Source: Mycobacterium paraseoulense (GTDB lineage: Bacteria > Actinomycetota > Actinomycetes > Mycobacteriales > Mycobacteriaceae). Taken from it: DNA of 64,000 nt. Both the position numbers and the translations under genes were made by a program. The notes under the pieces are model-generated. The model saw only the letters and a program-made list of their open reading frames with translations. It ran no database searches and was not told the origin of the DNA. The DNA lies in the NCBI RefSeq assembly GCF_010731655.1, contig NZ_AP022619.1:1612001-1676000 (forward strand), written 5' to 3'. Below are positions 54,014-62,285 of this stretch, piece by piece. Position 1 is the stretch's first letter. Each line of letters begins with the position of its first letter.

Positions 54014-55050
54014 CCGCCTACTTAGGCCCCGACCCCGATCTCGTCGGACTTGTTGAAGACTACTTTTCGAAGACGTTCGATCCGGACACGGTCACTGCGG
54101 CGGAGCAGAAAGGCTTCCCATCGCCACTATGGACGGCCACCGAAGAACTTGGGTTGCCGCTGATCGGGATTGACGAACGGCAGGGCGGCTCGGGCGGGTC
54201 GATTCTGGACTTGCTCGCTGTTGCAGAGGGGGCCGGCCGACATGCTGTGCCGCTACCGCTGATTGAAACCGCTGTTGCTGCGTGGCTTTTGGCATGTGCC
54301 GGTGCGAAGGTACCGACGGGCCCGCTGGCCGTCGTGCCCGATGCGGCCGGGCTGTCGCTGACCGGCAAGCGGCTGTCCGGACGGGCAACAGACGTGCCAT
54401 GGGCTCGCACGGCCCATCAAGTCGTGGCGCTTGTAGAAGACCGAGTCGTCTCCATCGATCCGGCGTCTCTGAACATCACGGCGGGTGCCGACCTGGCCGG
54501 CATGCCGCGTGACACCGTGGAAGCAATCGACCTTGAAGTCGATGCCTACGAGGCCGACGTGGATGTCGATGCCGTGCTGCTACGGGGGGCCCTGCTGCGC
54601 GCTGCGCAGATTGCCGGCGCCATCGACGCCGCGTTCCAGCTCACCAATCGCTATGTCGAGCAACGCATCCAGTTCGGTACGCCGATCGGCGCCAACCAAG
54701 CGGTGCAGGCCCATGTCGTGGAACTTGCCGCGGTCTCAGCCCTGACAGGTCTGTGCGTACAGCGGGCCGGGGCCGCCGCGCTGCACGGCCGGGCATCCTT
54801 GGAGATCGTTGCGACGAAAGCGGTGGCCAACCGCAATGCCGCCCTGGCCGCCCGAGCCGCCCATCAGGCGCACGGCGCGATCGGGATGACGCGGGAGTAT
54901 CCATTGCAGCTGCTGACCCGACGACTACAGACCTGGCGAGGTGACTTCGGCGACGAAACGTCCCTGAATCTGAGGTTGGGCACAGCGATAGCGAGTCGCG
55001 GCGACATCATGGCCGCTGTGACATCCGTCGACGCAACGTTCGGGGTCTGA
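54010..55050 (+). CDS. Acyl-CoA dehydrogenase, second subunit of the second pair
   Basis: This 346-residue protein starts at an ATG that overlaps the upstream stop; an in-frame start at 53944 would lie inside the first dehydrogenase. It has LWTATEELGLPLIGIDERQG, TNRYVEQRIQFGTPIGANQA and HQAHGAIGMTREYPLQLLTR, matching the protein at 26064-27137. The reduced middle domain suggests it is the partner subunit in an alpha2beta2 complex. The hydratase gene begins 1 bp after its stop. Confidence 0.9.
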   Translation: MTAYLGPDPDLVGLVEDYFSKTFDPDTVTAAEQKGFPSPLWTATEELGLPLIGIDERQGGSGGSILDLLAVAEGAGRHAVPLPLIETAVAAWLLACAGAKVPTGPLAVVPDAAGLSLTGKRLSGRATDVPWARTAHQVVALVEDRVVSIDPASLNITAGADLAGMPRDTVEAIDLEVDAYEADVDVDAVLLRGALLRAAQIAGAIDAAFQLTNRYVEQRIQFGTPIGANQAVQAHVVELAAVSALTGLCVQRAGAAALHGRASLEIVATKAVANRNAALAARAAHQAHGAIGMTREYPLQLLTRRLQTWRGDFGDETSLNLRLGTAIASRGDIMAAVTSVDATFGV

Positions 55051-55051
55051 G

Positions 55052-55816
55052 GTGTCCGGTGACGTCGCGAATACCGTCACAGGGCACGTTGCCGTGATCG
55101 AAATGCGCCGGCCGCCTGCCAATTATTTCGATCACGGTCTGATCGCTGAGCTTGTTCAGTCCGCAAAGACTCTGGCGGGCCGAGGGATTCGCGCGATCGT
55201 CTTGTGCTCTGAAGGCAAACACTTCTGCGCCGGCGCCGACTTCGCCGGCGCAGCGATGGGCGACGACCGTCATCGGGCCGCTGAGCTGCTCTACCGAGAG
55301 GCGATCCGGTTGTTCGAGATCGACGTCCCCGTCATTGCCGCGGTCCAGGGTTCGGCGGTCGGCGGCGGCCTCGGTCTGGCGTGTGCCGCAGATTTCCGAG
55401 TCGCGTCGCCCGCCACGAGGTTTCACCCGACTTTCTCGGCGCTGGGGTTTCATCACGGCTTCGGGCTCAGCGTGACATTGCCGGCGATTGTGGGTGGCCA
55501 GCAGGCGATGGACATGCTGTACACCAGTCGGAGGATCGACGGCCAGCGGGCCTTCGAAATCGGACTAGTCGACCGATTGGTCCCCGAGGGCCACGAACGT
55601 GGTGGAGCACTGCGGCTTGCCGCCGAGATCGCCGAGGCCGCGCCGCTGGCCGTCCGCTCGATCAAGACGACTCTCCGGCAGCCCTTGGCCGAGCGCGTGC
55701 AAAGCGTCCTCGAACGCGAGCTCGCCGAACAACGGCGCCTCTGGGCCACCGCGGACAGTCGAATCGGCATCGAAGCCAGCCTTGCCCGCAAGCGTCCGAT
55801 CTTTACGGGTGAGTGA
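55052..55816 (+). CDS. Enoyl-CoA hydratase/isomerase family protein
   Basis: This 254-residue crotonase-fold protein has CSEGKHFCAGADFAGAAM (first oxyanion loop), QGSAVGGGLGLACAADFRVA (second) and TFSALGFHHGFGLSVTLP, where many hydratases have a Glu; here the position is His/Gly-rich, so isomerase or hydrolase activity is also possible. GTG start, one base after the dehydrogenase stop. It closes a three-gene operon and converges on the BadI-like gene 11 bp away. Confidence 0.88.
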   Translation: MSGDVANTVTGHVAVIEMRRPPANYFDHGLIAELVQSAKTLAGRGIRAIVLCSEGKHFCAGADFAGAAMGDDRHRAAELLYREAIRLFEIDVPVIAAVQGSAVGGGLGLACAADFRVASPATRFHPTFSALGFHHGFGLSVTLPAIVGGQQAMDMLYTSRRIDGQRAFEIGLVDRLVPEGHERGGALRLAAEIAEAAPLAVRSIKTTLRQPLAERVQSVLERELAEQRRLWATADSRIGIEASLARKRPIFTGE

Positions 55817-55827
55817 CGCCGGAATGT

Positions 55828-56631
55828 TCAGCGCCAGGCGTCGAAATTGGGCTTGCGTTTTTCCAGAAATGCGCGCGCGCCCTCATCTTGCTCTCCGCTG
55901 GCGAAGAAATCGGGTTTGACCAAGGGCAGGTATTCCTTCTCCTGCAGTTCGCGCAGCGGTGCATATTCCTCGTCGAACGACATCTTGAGCAACTTGAGCA
56001 CCGTAGGACTCATCGCCAGTAGTTCGTCGGCCCACCGTCGCACCTCGGCGTCGAGGCCCACTGCGGGGACGACCGCATTGACCAGACCCCAGTCCAGGGC
56101 TTGAGCCGCCGTGTATCGGCGGCACAGGAACCACATCTCTCGGGCGCGTTTGGCGCCGACGACGCGCACGAGATAGGAGACCAGCCACCCTTGTGCGGGG
56201 CTTGCGACACGCGGCCCGTTTTGACCGAAGATCGCATTCTCGGACGCGACGGTGAAGTCACAGAAGTACGCCATGTGGTTCCCGCCGCCGATCGCGTAAC
56301 CGCTCACCCGGGCAATGGTGGGTTTGAGGCTGCGCCGAATCGCGGCATAGACGTCCTTCACGTAGTTCTCGGCGCCACGGTCCTCCTCGCCGCGATTCTC
56401 CAGGCCTCCGTCCGCCTCCCAGTTCACGTCACCGCCGGCGCAGAAGGCCCGATCTCCGGCGCCGGTCAAAACGATGACCCCGACACGCGGGTCGGCTCCC
56501 GCGTGGTCGATCGCTTCAATCATCTCGAGGAGTGTGGTGCGCCTGAAGGCATTCAGTGACTGTGGACGGTTGATCGTGACCGTTGCGACCCCATCGACCA
56601 CGCTGTACAGGATGTCTTCGTAGTCAGTCAT
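55828..56631 (-). CDS. BadI/MenB-like crotonase-family protein (possible ring-cleaving ketocycle-CoA hydrolase)
   Basis: This 267-residue crotonase-fold protein differs from ordinary hydratases in GYAIGGGNHMAYFCDFTVAS and ENAIFGQNGPRVASPAQGW, which are hallmarks of the MenB/BadI branch. BadI hydrolyses 2-ketocyclohexanecarboxyl-CoA to pimelyl-CoA, opening an alicyclic ring. The N-terminal DRAFCAGGDV supplies the first oxyanion loop. Its start overlaps the CMD-like gene by 8 bp, so it is the last gene of the eight-gene ring-degradation operon. Alicyclic ring opening is a reasonable but unproven role; MenB function is unlikely from context. Confidence 0.85.
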   Translation of the reverse strand: MTDYEDILYSVVDGVATVTINRPQSLNAFRRTTLLEMIEAIDHAGADPRVGVIVLTGAGDRAFCAGGDVNWEADGGLENRGEEDRGAENYVKDVYAAIRRSLKPTIARVSGYAIGGGNHMAYFCDFTVASENAIFGQNGPRVASPAQGWLVSYLVRVVGAKRAREMWFLCRRYTAAQALDWGLVNAVVPAVGLDAEVRRWADELLAMSPTVLKLLKMSFDEEYAPLRELQEKEYLPLVKPDFFASGEQDEGARAFLEKRKPNFDAWR

Positions 56632-57187
56632 GTACGCCTTTTCGGTTGAGGAGTAAGCGGTCCAATCGGGTTGGAAGGTCGATATCTACCTGTGCGGTCG
56701 CCATCACGCGGGCAAGCATCATGTATTGGCCGATAACCATGAGAAGTTCGATAAGTTCTCGACTGCTGAAGCGATCGGCGCAGGCGGCGAAGGTCGCGTC
56801 GTCCGGTGTCGCATTGAGGACCACCTGCTCCGTGAACGACAGCAGCATTTCGTCGTCGGGGCCGGCGGCCGCCGCGTATCGCGCTGCAGCGATCTGGGCT
56901 GGTTTGAGGCCGATCTCCCGTGCGATCGCCTCATGCTGAACCCACACGTATTCCGCGCCGGGCGTCAAGTGGGCAACCCGCAGAATCGCCAATTCGCGCA
57001 GCTTCTCGTCGAGCGCGAGCCCGGTGAACAGACTTCCACTGAACCGAAGCCATGCCTCGAACGTGCCGAGTGCGTGTCCCATGAGCTTGAAGACATTCAG
57101 GTCCGGAAGGGCCGCTAGGAGCTTTGCGATCTCATCTGGCGCATCAGCAGCACCAACGTAGGGAATCCGACTCATCGCCAACGTCAA
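56624..57187 (-). CDS. Carboxymuconolactone decarboxylase/AhpD-like protein
   Basis: This 187-residue helical protein has the CMD fold signature ELAILRVAHLTPGAEYVWVQ then HEAIAREIGLKPAQI. The AhpD-type C-x2-C pair is absent, so peroxidase-linked disulfide chemistry is unlikely. A His and two Glu in the signature could bind substrate or metal. It is overlapped by the CoA ligase gene (4 bp) and the BadI-like gene (8 bp). Decarboxylation or lactone handling after ring cleavage is inferred from the operon. Confidence 0.85.
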   Translation of the reverse strand: MTLAMSRIPYVGAADAPDEIAKLLAALPDLNVFKLMGHALGTFEAWLRFSGSLFTGLALDEKLRELAILRVAHLTPGAEYVWVQHEAIAREIGLKPAQIAAARYAAAAGPDDEMLLSFTEQVVLNATPDDATFAACADRFSSRELIELLMVIGQYMMLARVMATAQVDIDLPTRLDRLLLNRKGVHD

Positions 57188-58818
57188 GCCGAATCGGCTT
57201 GGGCGCCGACCAGCTCCTGCAGAAGTGCCTTATCCACTTTCCCGCCGGGATTGATCGGTAGTTCGTCCACGATCACCAGTCGCTCGGGGAACTTGAATTT
57301 CGCCAGTCCTTGTTGGTCGAGGAAGTCGACCAAACCGGCCAGTGTCGGCGGCTCACCGGTGGGCACGACGACCGCACAAGCCCTCTCGCCCAGCCTTTCG
57401 TCCGGTATCGGGATGACTGCAACCGCGGAGACACCTTTATGGTTGATCAAGACGGTTTCGACTTCAGACGGGAAGATGTTCATCCCGCCACGCAGGATCA
57501 TGTCTTTGACGCGCCCGACGATGCGCAGGTATCCGTCTTCGAGCACGCCGAGGTCGCCCGATCGGTACCAGCCTCCCGAATCCCAGTTGGCTGCATCGTA
57601 ATCCGGCTGGTTGCAGTAGCCGTACGTGTTGTTGGCTCCCCGCCAGAACACCTCGCCGCTCTGCCCCGGCGCCACGAGGGTGCCGACCGGATCCCGCAAC
57701 TCGACCTCCTCGCCTATGCACACCCTGCCCACGGTGTTCCACCGTGCCCAATCCGGGTCGTCGAGGGTGGTCATCGTCGGCACACCGCCATCGGTTGTCC
57801 CGTATACGTTTTGCACCATGGCGCCCATCCGTCGCTCGATCTCTTGGGCAACATGAGAGGGCAATGGCGCACCGGCATTGTTGAATCGAGTGAAGGCCGC
57901 GAGATCGACGGCCTCGAGGTCGAGGTCGAGTAGCATAACCATCTGGGTCGGGATTGCCGTTGCGTAGGTGCACTTTTGGCGGACGATGAGATCCAGCGCC
58001 GCCTGTGGCTTCCAGCGTTCGAGCATTGCGCTCGTGGCGCCGATGAGCAGCGGCGCGAGGATCGGGAATACGTAACCGGTCGACCCCTGGCCGGCCGGTG
58101 CGATGGCGGCCGCTACATCGTCGCGGGTAAGGCGGAGCGCCTGTGCAGCCTGGCGCACAAGCAACGTCACCATGTCGTTGGCGCTCCACAGGGAGACCTT
58201 GGGCACTCCGGTGGTGCCCGACGAGCACATCACATGCGCCGGCTTGTCGGGGTCGGCCCGAAGCCGTTGTGCTACATCGGCATCGAGCGGGTCTGTGGCA
58301 CGGATCCGAGTCTCGAGATCCTCAGGTGTCCCGGTTCGGGCGTAGAGCACCTCGCGCAGATCGGGCAGCGCGGGCCGCAGCTGGTCGTGCAGGGCCCTCA
58401 CATCGATGGCATCGTCGGATTCGACGCCGATCAAGATTTCCGCACCGGTGGTACACAGCAAAGAGCCGACCTCAGCCCTGCGCCATCGCGTCGGCATGGC
58501 CACCATGTAGGCACCGATGCGGTTGGCGGCCAGGTTGATCAGCGGCAGAAGCGCACTCGTGGGTAGCTGTACGGCGACCGGATCACCTGGCTGCACTCCG
58601 AGTTCGCGCAGCAGGTTAGCCGCGCGCAACGTCAACTCGGACAACTCGGCATAGGTCCAACACGTATGATCATCGATCACCGCAAGCCGGTCCGGATCGC
58701 ATTGCGCGTTCCCGTCGAAGATCTCTGGCAGGGTCCGGTCACCCCAGATCCCCAAGCGTCGGTACCTCTGCGTCCGCGCCTCGTCGTGCCAGCGCCGAAT
58801 GACCCTGCTGGCCGCCAT
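57184..58818 (-). CDS. ANL-superfamily acyl-CoA/aryl-CoA ligase
   Basis: This 544-residue adenylate-forming ligase has the P-loop-like motif CSSGTTGVPKVSLW (about 198-211), an A5-type YGTTDGG, GWYRSGDLG and the hinge plus A10 region GRVKDMILRGGMNIFPSEVE, ending NPGGKVDKALLQ with the catalytic Lys. It should activate a carboxylic acid to a CoA thioester via AMP. It starts directly after the FAH gene stop. Membership of the ring-degradation operon suggests an alicyclic or aromatic acid substrate rather than a plain fatty acid. Confidence 0.92.
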   Translation of the reverse strand: MAASRVIRRWHDEARTQRYRRLGIWGDRTLPEIFDGNAQCDPDRLAVIDDHTCWTYAELSELTLRAANLLRELGVQPGDPVAVQLPTSALLPLINLAANRIGAYMVAMPTRWRRAEVGSLLCTTGAEILIGVESDDAIDVRALHDQLRPALPDLREVLYARTGTPEDLETRIRATDPLDADVAQRLRADPDKPAHVMCSSGTTGVPKVSLWSANDMVTLLVRQAAQALRLTRDDVAAAIAPAGQGSTGYVFPILAPLLIGATSAMLERWKPQAALDLIVRQKCTYATAIPTQMVMLLDLDLEAVDLAAFTRFNNAGAPLPSHVAQEIERRMGAMVQNVYGTTDGGVPTMTTLDDPDWARWNTVGRVCIGEEVELRDPVGTLVAPGQSGEVFWRGANNTYGYCNQPDYDAANWDSGGWYRSGDLGVLEDGYLRIVGRVKDMILRGGMNIFPSEVETVLINHKGVSAVAVIPIPDERLGERACAVVVPTGEPPTLAGLVDFLDQQGLAKFKFPERLVIVDELPINPGGKVDKALLQELVGAQADSA

Positions 58819-59661
58819 CTACAGGTTCCCGCCGGCCACCATGGTGTTCCGGAGCCGTCCCACCCCGTTGACCTCGGTCACCACGACGTCCCCGACCTTG
58901 AGGTAGCGGGGTGGTTTGCGGAGTAAGCCGACGCCGGACATCGTGCCGGTGAAGATCACGTCACCCGGGTACAGCGTGCAGAAAGACGAGAGTTCCGCGA
59001 CGATCTGCGGGACCGAGTAGATCATCCGCGACGTGCTGGCGTGCTGGACCAGCTTGCCGTTGAGTGTGCAGCTGATCTCGATGTCATCGGGATCGGGCAG
59101 CTCGTCAGCGGTGACCAGCCAGGGCCCCGTCGGCCCGAACGCGGGATATGACTTCGCCAAACCCCATTGCGTGGCGGCCATTTGGCGCTCCCGCTCCGAA
59201 TAGTCCTGGCCAGCCGTCACGCCGGCGACGTAGCTCCAGGCCGTACCCTCGCTCACCCCATGCGCCTGGGAACCGATTATCACCACCAGTTCGGCCTCCC
59301 AGTCCACCGTTGGCTTCGGCAGAGGGACATCCGCATTCGGACCGGTGATGGACGATGGGAACTTGCAGAAGACCTCCATGACCTCGGGCAGGGCGAAGTC
59401 GGCCTCCGCCGCGTGGTCGGGATAGTTCGCCCCGATCGAAAACACCTGGCGGGGACGGGGGGAGGGCGCACCGAGAGCCCGCTCGTCGATCGGGTCAGGG
59501 GTAAATTCTGACCCGGAATCCACCCAGTGCCGAAATTCCGCCCAGCGGTCGTAGACCTCAGCCGGGTCGGCGGAAAAGACACCACCGCTTGCTTTTTCGA
59601 CGTCGATCGCACCACCGGGGACGACCAGATTAAGCCGATTGCCGATGTTGGCTATCCGCAC
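58819..59661 (-). CDS. Fumarylacetoacetate hydrolase (FAH) family protein
   Basis: This 280-residue protein has the FAH fold. It has IGANYPDHAAEADFALPEVM, the metal-binding DWEAELVVIIG with two acidic ligands, VTAGQDYSERERQ, and PAFGPTGPW followed by GDVIFTGTMSGVG. FAH-family enzymes hydrolyse or hydrate 2,4-diketo acids from meta-cleavage. GTG at 59661 with GAGAGG upstream fixes the start; the frame extends much further upstream, but only in overlap with the Rieske beta gene. It is followed at once by the CoA ligase gene. C-C hydrolysis of the extradiol product fits the operon. Confidence 0.9.
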   Translation of the reverse strand: MRIANIGNRLNLVVPGGAIDVEKASGGVFSADPAEVYDRWAEFRHWVDSGSEFTPDPIDERALGAPSPRPRQVFSIGANYPDHAAEADFALPEVMEVFCKFPSSITGPNADVPLPKPTVDWEAELVVIIGSQAHGVSEGTAWSYVAGVTAGQDYSERERQMAATQWGLAKSYPAFGPTGPWLVTADELPDPDDIEISCTLNGKLVQHASTSRMIYSVPQIVAELSSFCTLYPGDVIFTGTMSGVGLLRKPPRYLKVGDVVVTEVNGVGRLRNTMVAGGNL

Positions 59662-59671
59662 TGCACACCTC

Positions 59672-60193
59672 TCATAGGATGAAGCTGACCTTGCCCTGGG
59701 GGCGCAATTCCTCGCAGTCGAGGGTTGCCCTCCGCTCACGGATGCGGAAACCCCCGTCGGTGCCCCGCACGAGCAGATGGCGATACTCGCCGGTGAATAC
59801 GTGGGATACCCCGCGGCGGTAGCGGTAGACCGCGAAGTTGGAAAAGACCTCGTAGGCCGTGGGGCCGTCCTCGTGCACGCGCACGTTGGTGACCAGTCGG
59901 CGCGTTCGCGACCGTGGTTGTTCGACGAATGCCTGCTCGCTTTCCAGCCGTTGCACCCGTCCGTCGATCTGCGCGCGAGAGTCGGCGATGATGAAGACCG
60001 TTCGGTCCGGGGTGGTGGAGTGCGGCGCGTCGGTGGCCGGTACCAGGTAGGAACAGTCCTCGGTAAGCAACTGCAGCCACTCCCGCAGCCGCCACCCGTC
60101 GAGCAACTCGGCTTCGTGATACAGGAAGCTCTCGACTTCGTGGGTAGTCTGCTGGCCGGCACGCGTCGAGCCCACCGGCAGAGTGCCGGTCAT
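59672..60193 (-). CDS. Ring-hydroxylating dioxygenase beta subunit
   Basis: This 173-residue SnoaL/NTF2-like protein has ESFLYHEAELLDGWRLREWL, LLTEDCSYLVPA and SHVFTGEYRHLLVRG, the typical beta-subunit pattern. It forms an alpha3beta3 oxygenase with the alpha subunit encoded just upstream, whose stop overlaps this ATG (4 bp). The start at 60193 is preferred to 60256 for this reason. The beta subunit is structural. Confidence 0.92.
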   Translation of the reverse strand: MTGTLPVGSTRAGQQTTHEVESFLYHEAELLDGWRLREWLQLLTEDCSYLVPATDAPHSTTPDRTVFIIADSRAQIDGRVQRLESEQAFVEQPRSRTRRLVTNVRVHEDGPTAYEVFSNFAVYRYRRGVSHVFTGEYRHLLVRGTDGGFRIRERRATLDCEELRPQGKVSFIL

Positions 60194-61476
60194 TTCGGCG
60201 TCCGCTCGGTCGGCGCGTCGTCGGCTCCGGCGATGTCCTTCTGCCATTGGCGCCAAAACGCGCGCAGTTGTTCCTCATCGGTCAGGTTCTGTACTTCCTT
60301 GCCCATACCTTTTGAGACGATCGACCACTCGGTGCCACGCACCTGCCCGTAGCCTTCTTGGCAGGCTTCGATGACTTCGTTGTCGTCGGGCGTGGCGAAC
60401 CCACCGGGGCCGAGGAACTCGAGATAGCCCTCAATACGGTGCCGGCGCAGTTCGGGGTCTTCACCGACCGGGGCCAGACACCAGGCGGTGACGTCGGTGT
60501 GGTCGACGCCGATCGGGTCCAGCACCCGCAGCTGCAGCGACGCCGCGTCGATGATCAGCAGGTTCGGATACACCAGAATGTTTTTCGACTGCTGCCCAAC
60601 GAGTTCGGCGGTCTCTTCGCCAAATTTGTCCACCAGTTCTTTGGCGAGAGTGTCCACCAGGCTCTTCGCGCGCTCACTCATGACCGGCGCCGGGCGGGCC
60701 ATCGAACGGCCGAAGGGTGCGTAGTAATGCATTGCGGCATGCCCGTTACCCAACTCGAGGCCGACACCGTCGAGCCCGCCACCAAGGCTGTAGCCGCGCC
60801 CGTTCAGATAGGCGAAGTACGTCTTGTGGACCGCCATGCCGTGGTAGCCGTCGAGGCTGTTCTCGACGATCAGCTTCCAGTTTCCGCCCATTCGATAGAA
60901 ATGCGTCCCCTCGACGACCTCCATCTGCCCTGTCAACGACTGGTCGATGACCGAATCCAGGTACGGCAGGACGGGGTCGAGGAACTCCTTCAGCGACGAC
61001 GCCGCCTTGTTGAACGTGACGAACACGAAATCGCGGTAGATCTCGTACCGCGGCGAGTCCAGGCCGAACTTTTCGACGTCGAAGCTCGGCGGGAACGATG
61101 CCCGCTCCGCGACACCGATCAATTCGCCCGAATTGCGGTAGGTCCATGCGTGATAGATGCACCGAAACCTCTCGGTGTTACCCGATCGTTCGCGACAGAC
61201 CAGGGCTCCCCGGTGCCGGCACGAGTTGAAGAAGACCCTGAGCGTGCCGTTGCTGTCGCGGCACATGATCAGCCGCTCGCCGAGAAGCTTTCGGGTGACG
61301 AAATCGCCTGGTCGGTTAACCTCCGAGGCGTGTCCGAGGTACAGCCAGCTGTTGGCGAAAATCGCTTTCTGCTCGCGTCGCAGGTACAGCTCGTCAGTGA
61401 AAACCGACCGGTGCACCCGGAAATCCACGCCCGGGGTTTCTACGACCAAATCCTTGTATCCGTTGGTATTGCTCAT
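60190..61476 (-). CDS. Ring-hydroxylating dioxygenase alpha subunit (Rieske)
   Basis: This 428-residue terminal oxygenase has the Rieske ligands C86-x-H88 (CRHRGALV) and C106-x2-H109 (RCIYHAW), and the mononuclear iron facial triad in D209-x2-H212-x4-H217 (LDGYHGMAVH). The catalytic domain includes GNWKLIVENSLDGYHG. It would add O2 to an aromatic ring to give a cis-dihydrodiol, which the SDR encoded upstream could rearomatise. No ferredoxin or reductase gene lies in the operon. ATG at 61476 (MSNTNGYKDL) is preferred over an upstream in-frame start. Confidence 0.94.
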   Translation of the reverse strand: MSNTNGYKDLVVETPGVDFRVHRSVFTDELYLRREQKAIFANSWLYLGHASEVNRPGDFVTRKLLGERLIMCRDSNGTLRVFFNSCRHRGALVCRERSGNTERFRCIYHAWTYRNSGELIGVAERASFPPSFDVEKFGLDSPRYEIYRDFVFVTFNKAASSLKEFLDPVLPYLDSVIDQSLTGQMEVVEGTHFYRMGGNWKLIVENSLDGYHGMAVHKTYFAYLNGRGYSLGGGLDGVGLELGNGHAAMHYYAPFGRSMARPAPVMSERAKSLVDTLAKELVDKFGEETAELVGQQSKNILVYPNLLIIDAASLQLRVLDPIGVDHTDVTAWCLAPVGEDPELRRHRIEGYLEFLGPGGFATPDDNEVIEACQEGYGQVRGTEWSIVSKGMGKEVQNLTDEEQLRAFWRQWQKDIAGADDAPTERTPK

Positions 61477-61525
61477 CTTTGGCCTCGCACGGGTGGAGTC
61501 CCTTCTCCCGGTGCATAGCTGGCGG

Positions 61526-62284
61526 TCATGCAAGCGTCGATCCGCCGTTTACCCCGATCACCTGACCGTTGATGAAGCCAGCTTCATCGCCGGCGAGGAA
61601 CTCGACGGCGGCCGCCACCTCGCTCATTTCGGCGGGTCTGCCCATCGGGATCTGAGAGACGAAGCGCTGCGTGAGCTCCGGCTGTTCCCGCAGGAACCGC
61701 TCGAACTCAGGCGACCGGACCGCCGGCGGTGCCACCACGTTGAAAGTCACGCCCTGCTTGCCGAATTCCCGTGACAGGCTGCCGGCCACCGCATGCACGC
61801 CGCCCTTGGCGGCGTTGTAAATCGCGTGATCCTCCAAGCCGTTGCGGACCGAGTCCGCCCCGATAAAGATCACTCGACCCTTGCCGGCCTCGAGCATTAC
61901 GGGCAGCGCGGCCAACGTCGACCGCAGTGCCGACCACAGATTGCGATTGATGGTGGCCTGCAGCGTGTCCTCTGTGTGTTTCAGGGTGGGCTGGATGACA
62001 CCACCACCGGCGTTGTTGACGAGGACGTCCAGCCGGTGGAACACCGACAACGCTTTGTGCACCATCTGCTCGGCCGCCTCTGGCGTGCTCAGGTCACCCG
62101 CGCTGGTGACGACCGGCGCACGATAGTCGCCCTCCAGCTTTTCAGCGAGTTTGGTCAGCCCCTCTTCGTTGATGTCGGCCAGTACCAGCGATGCCCCGGC
62201 GACCGCGAACCGCTCACTGAGCGCGGTTCCGATGCCTCCCGCGGCACCGGTGACGATGACGCATTTGTCGGTGAAAGCGCCCAT
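61526..62284 (-). CDS. SDR-family oxidoreductase (possible dihydrodiol dehydrogenase)
   Basis: This 252-residue SDR has the motif VTGAAGGIGTALSERF (about 10-25), ADINEEG giving NAD preference, NNAGGGV, Ser in FIGADSVRNG, and Y-x3-K in YNAAKGG. ATG at 62284 is preceded by GGAGG and follows the extradiol dioxygenase stop by one base. In a ring-dioxygenase operon this position is usual for a cis-dihydrodiol dehydrogenase; that role is inferred. Confidence 0.9.
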   Translation of the reverse strand: MGAFTDKCVIVTGAAGGIGTALSERFAVAGASLVLADINEEGLTKLAEKLEGDYRAPVVTSAGDLSTPEAAEQMVHKALSVFHRLDVLVNNAGGGVIQPTLKHTEDTLQATINRNLWSALRSTLAALPVMLEAGKGRVIFIGADSVRNGLEDHAIYNAAKGGVHAVAGSLSREFGKQGVTFNVVAPPAVRSPEFERFLREQPELTQRFVSQIPMGRPAEMSEVAAAVEFLAGDEAGFINGQVIGVNGGSTLA

Positions 62285-62285
62285 T

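Noticed and set aside
55828..56631. Assignment as MenB (naphthoate synthase)
   Set aside because: Motifs fit the MenB/BadI branch, but no menaquinone genes are nearby and the operon is catabolic; BadI-like is the better description.
59662..60162. Upstream extension of the FAH-family gene to a 447-residue frame
   Set aside because: The extension is out-of-frame reading of the Rieske beta gene; a GTG with Shine-Dalgarno at 59661 gives a normal-length FAH protein.
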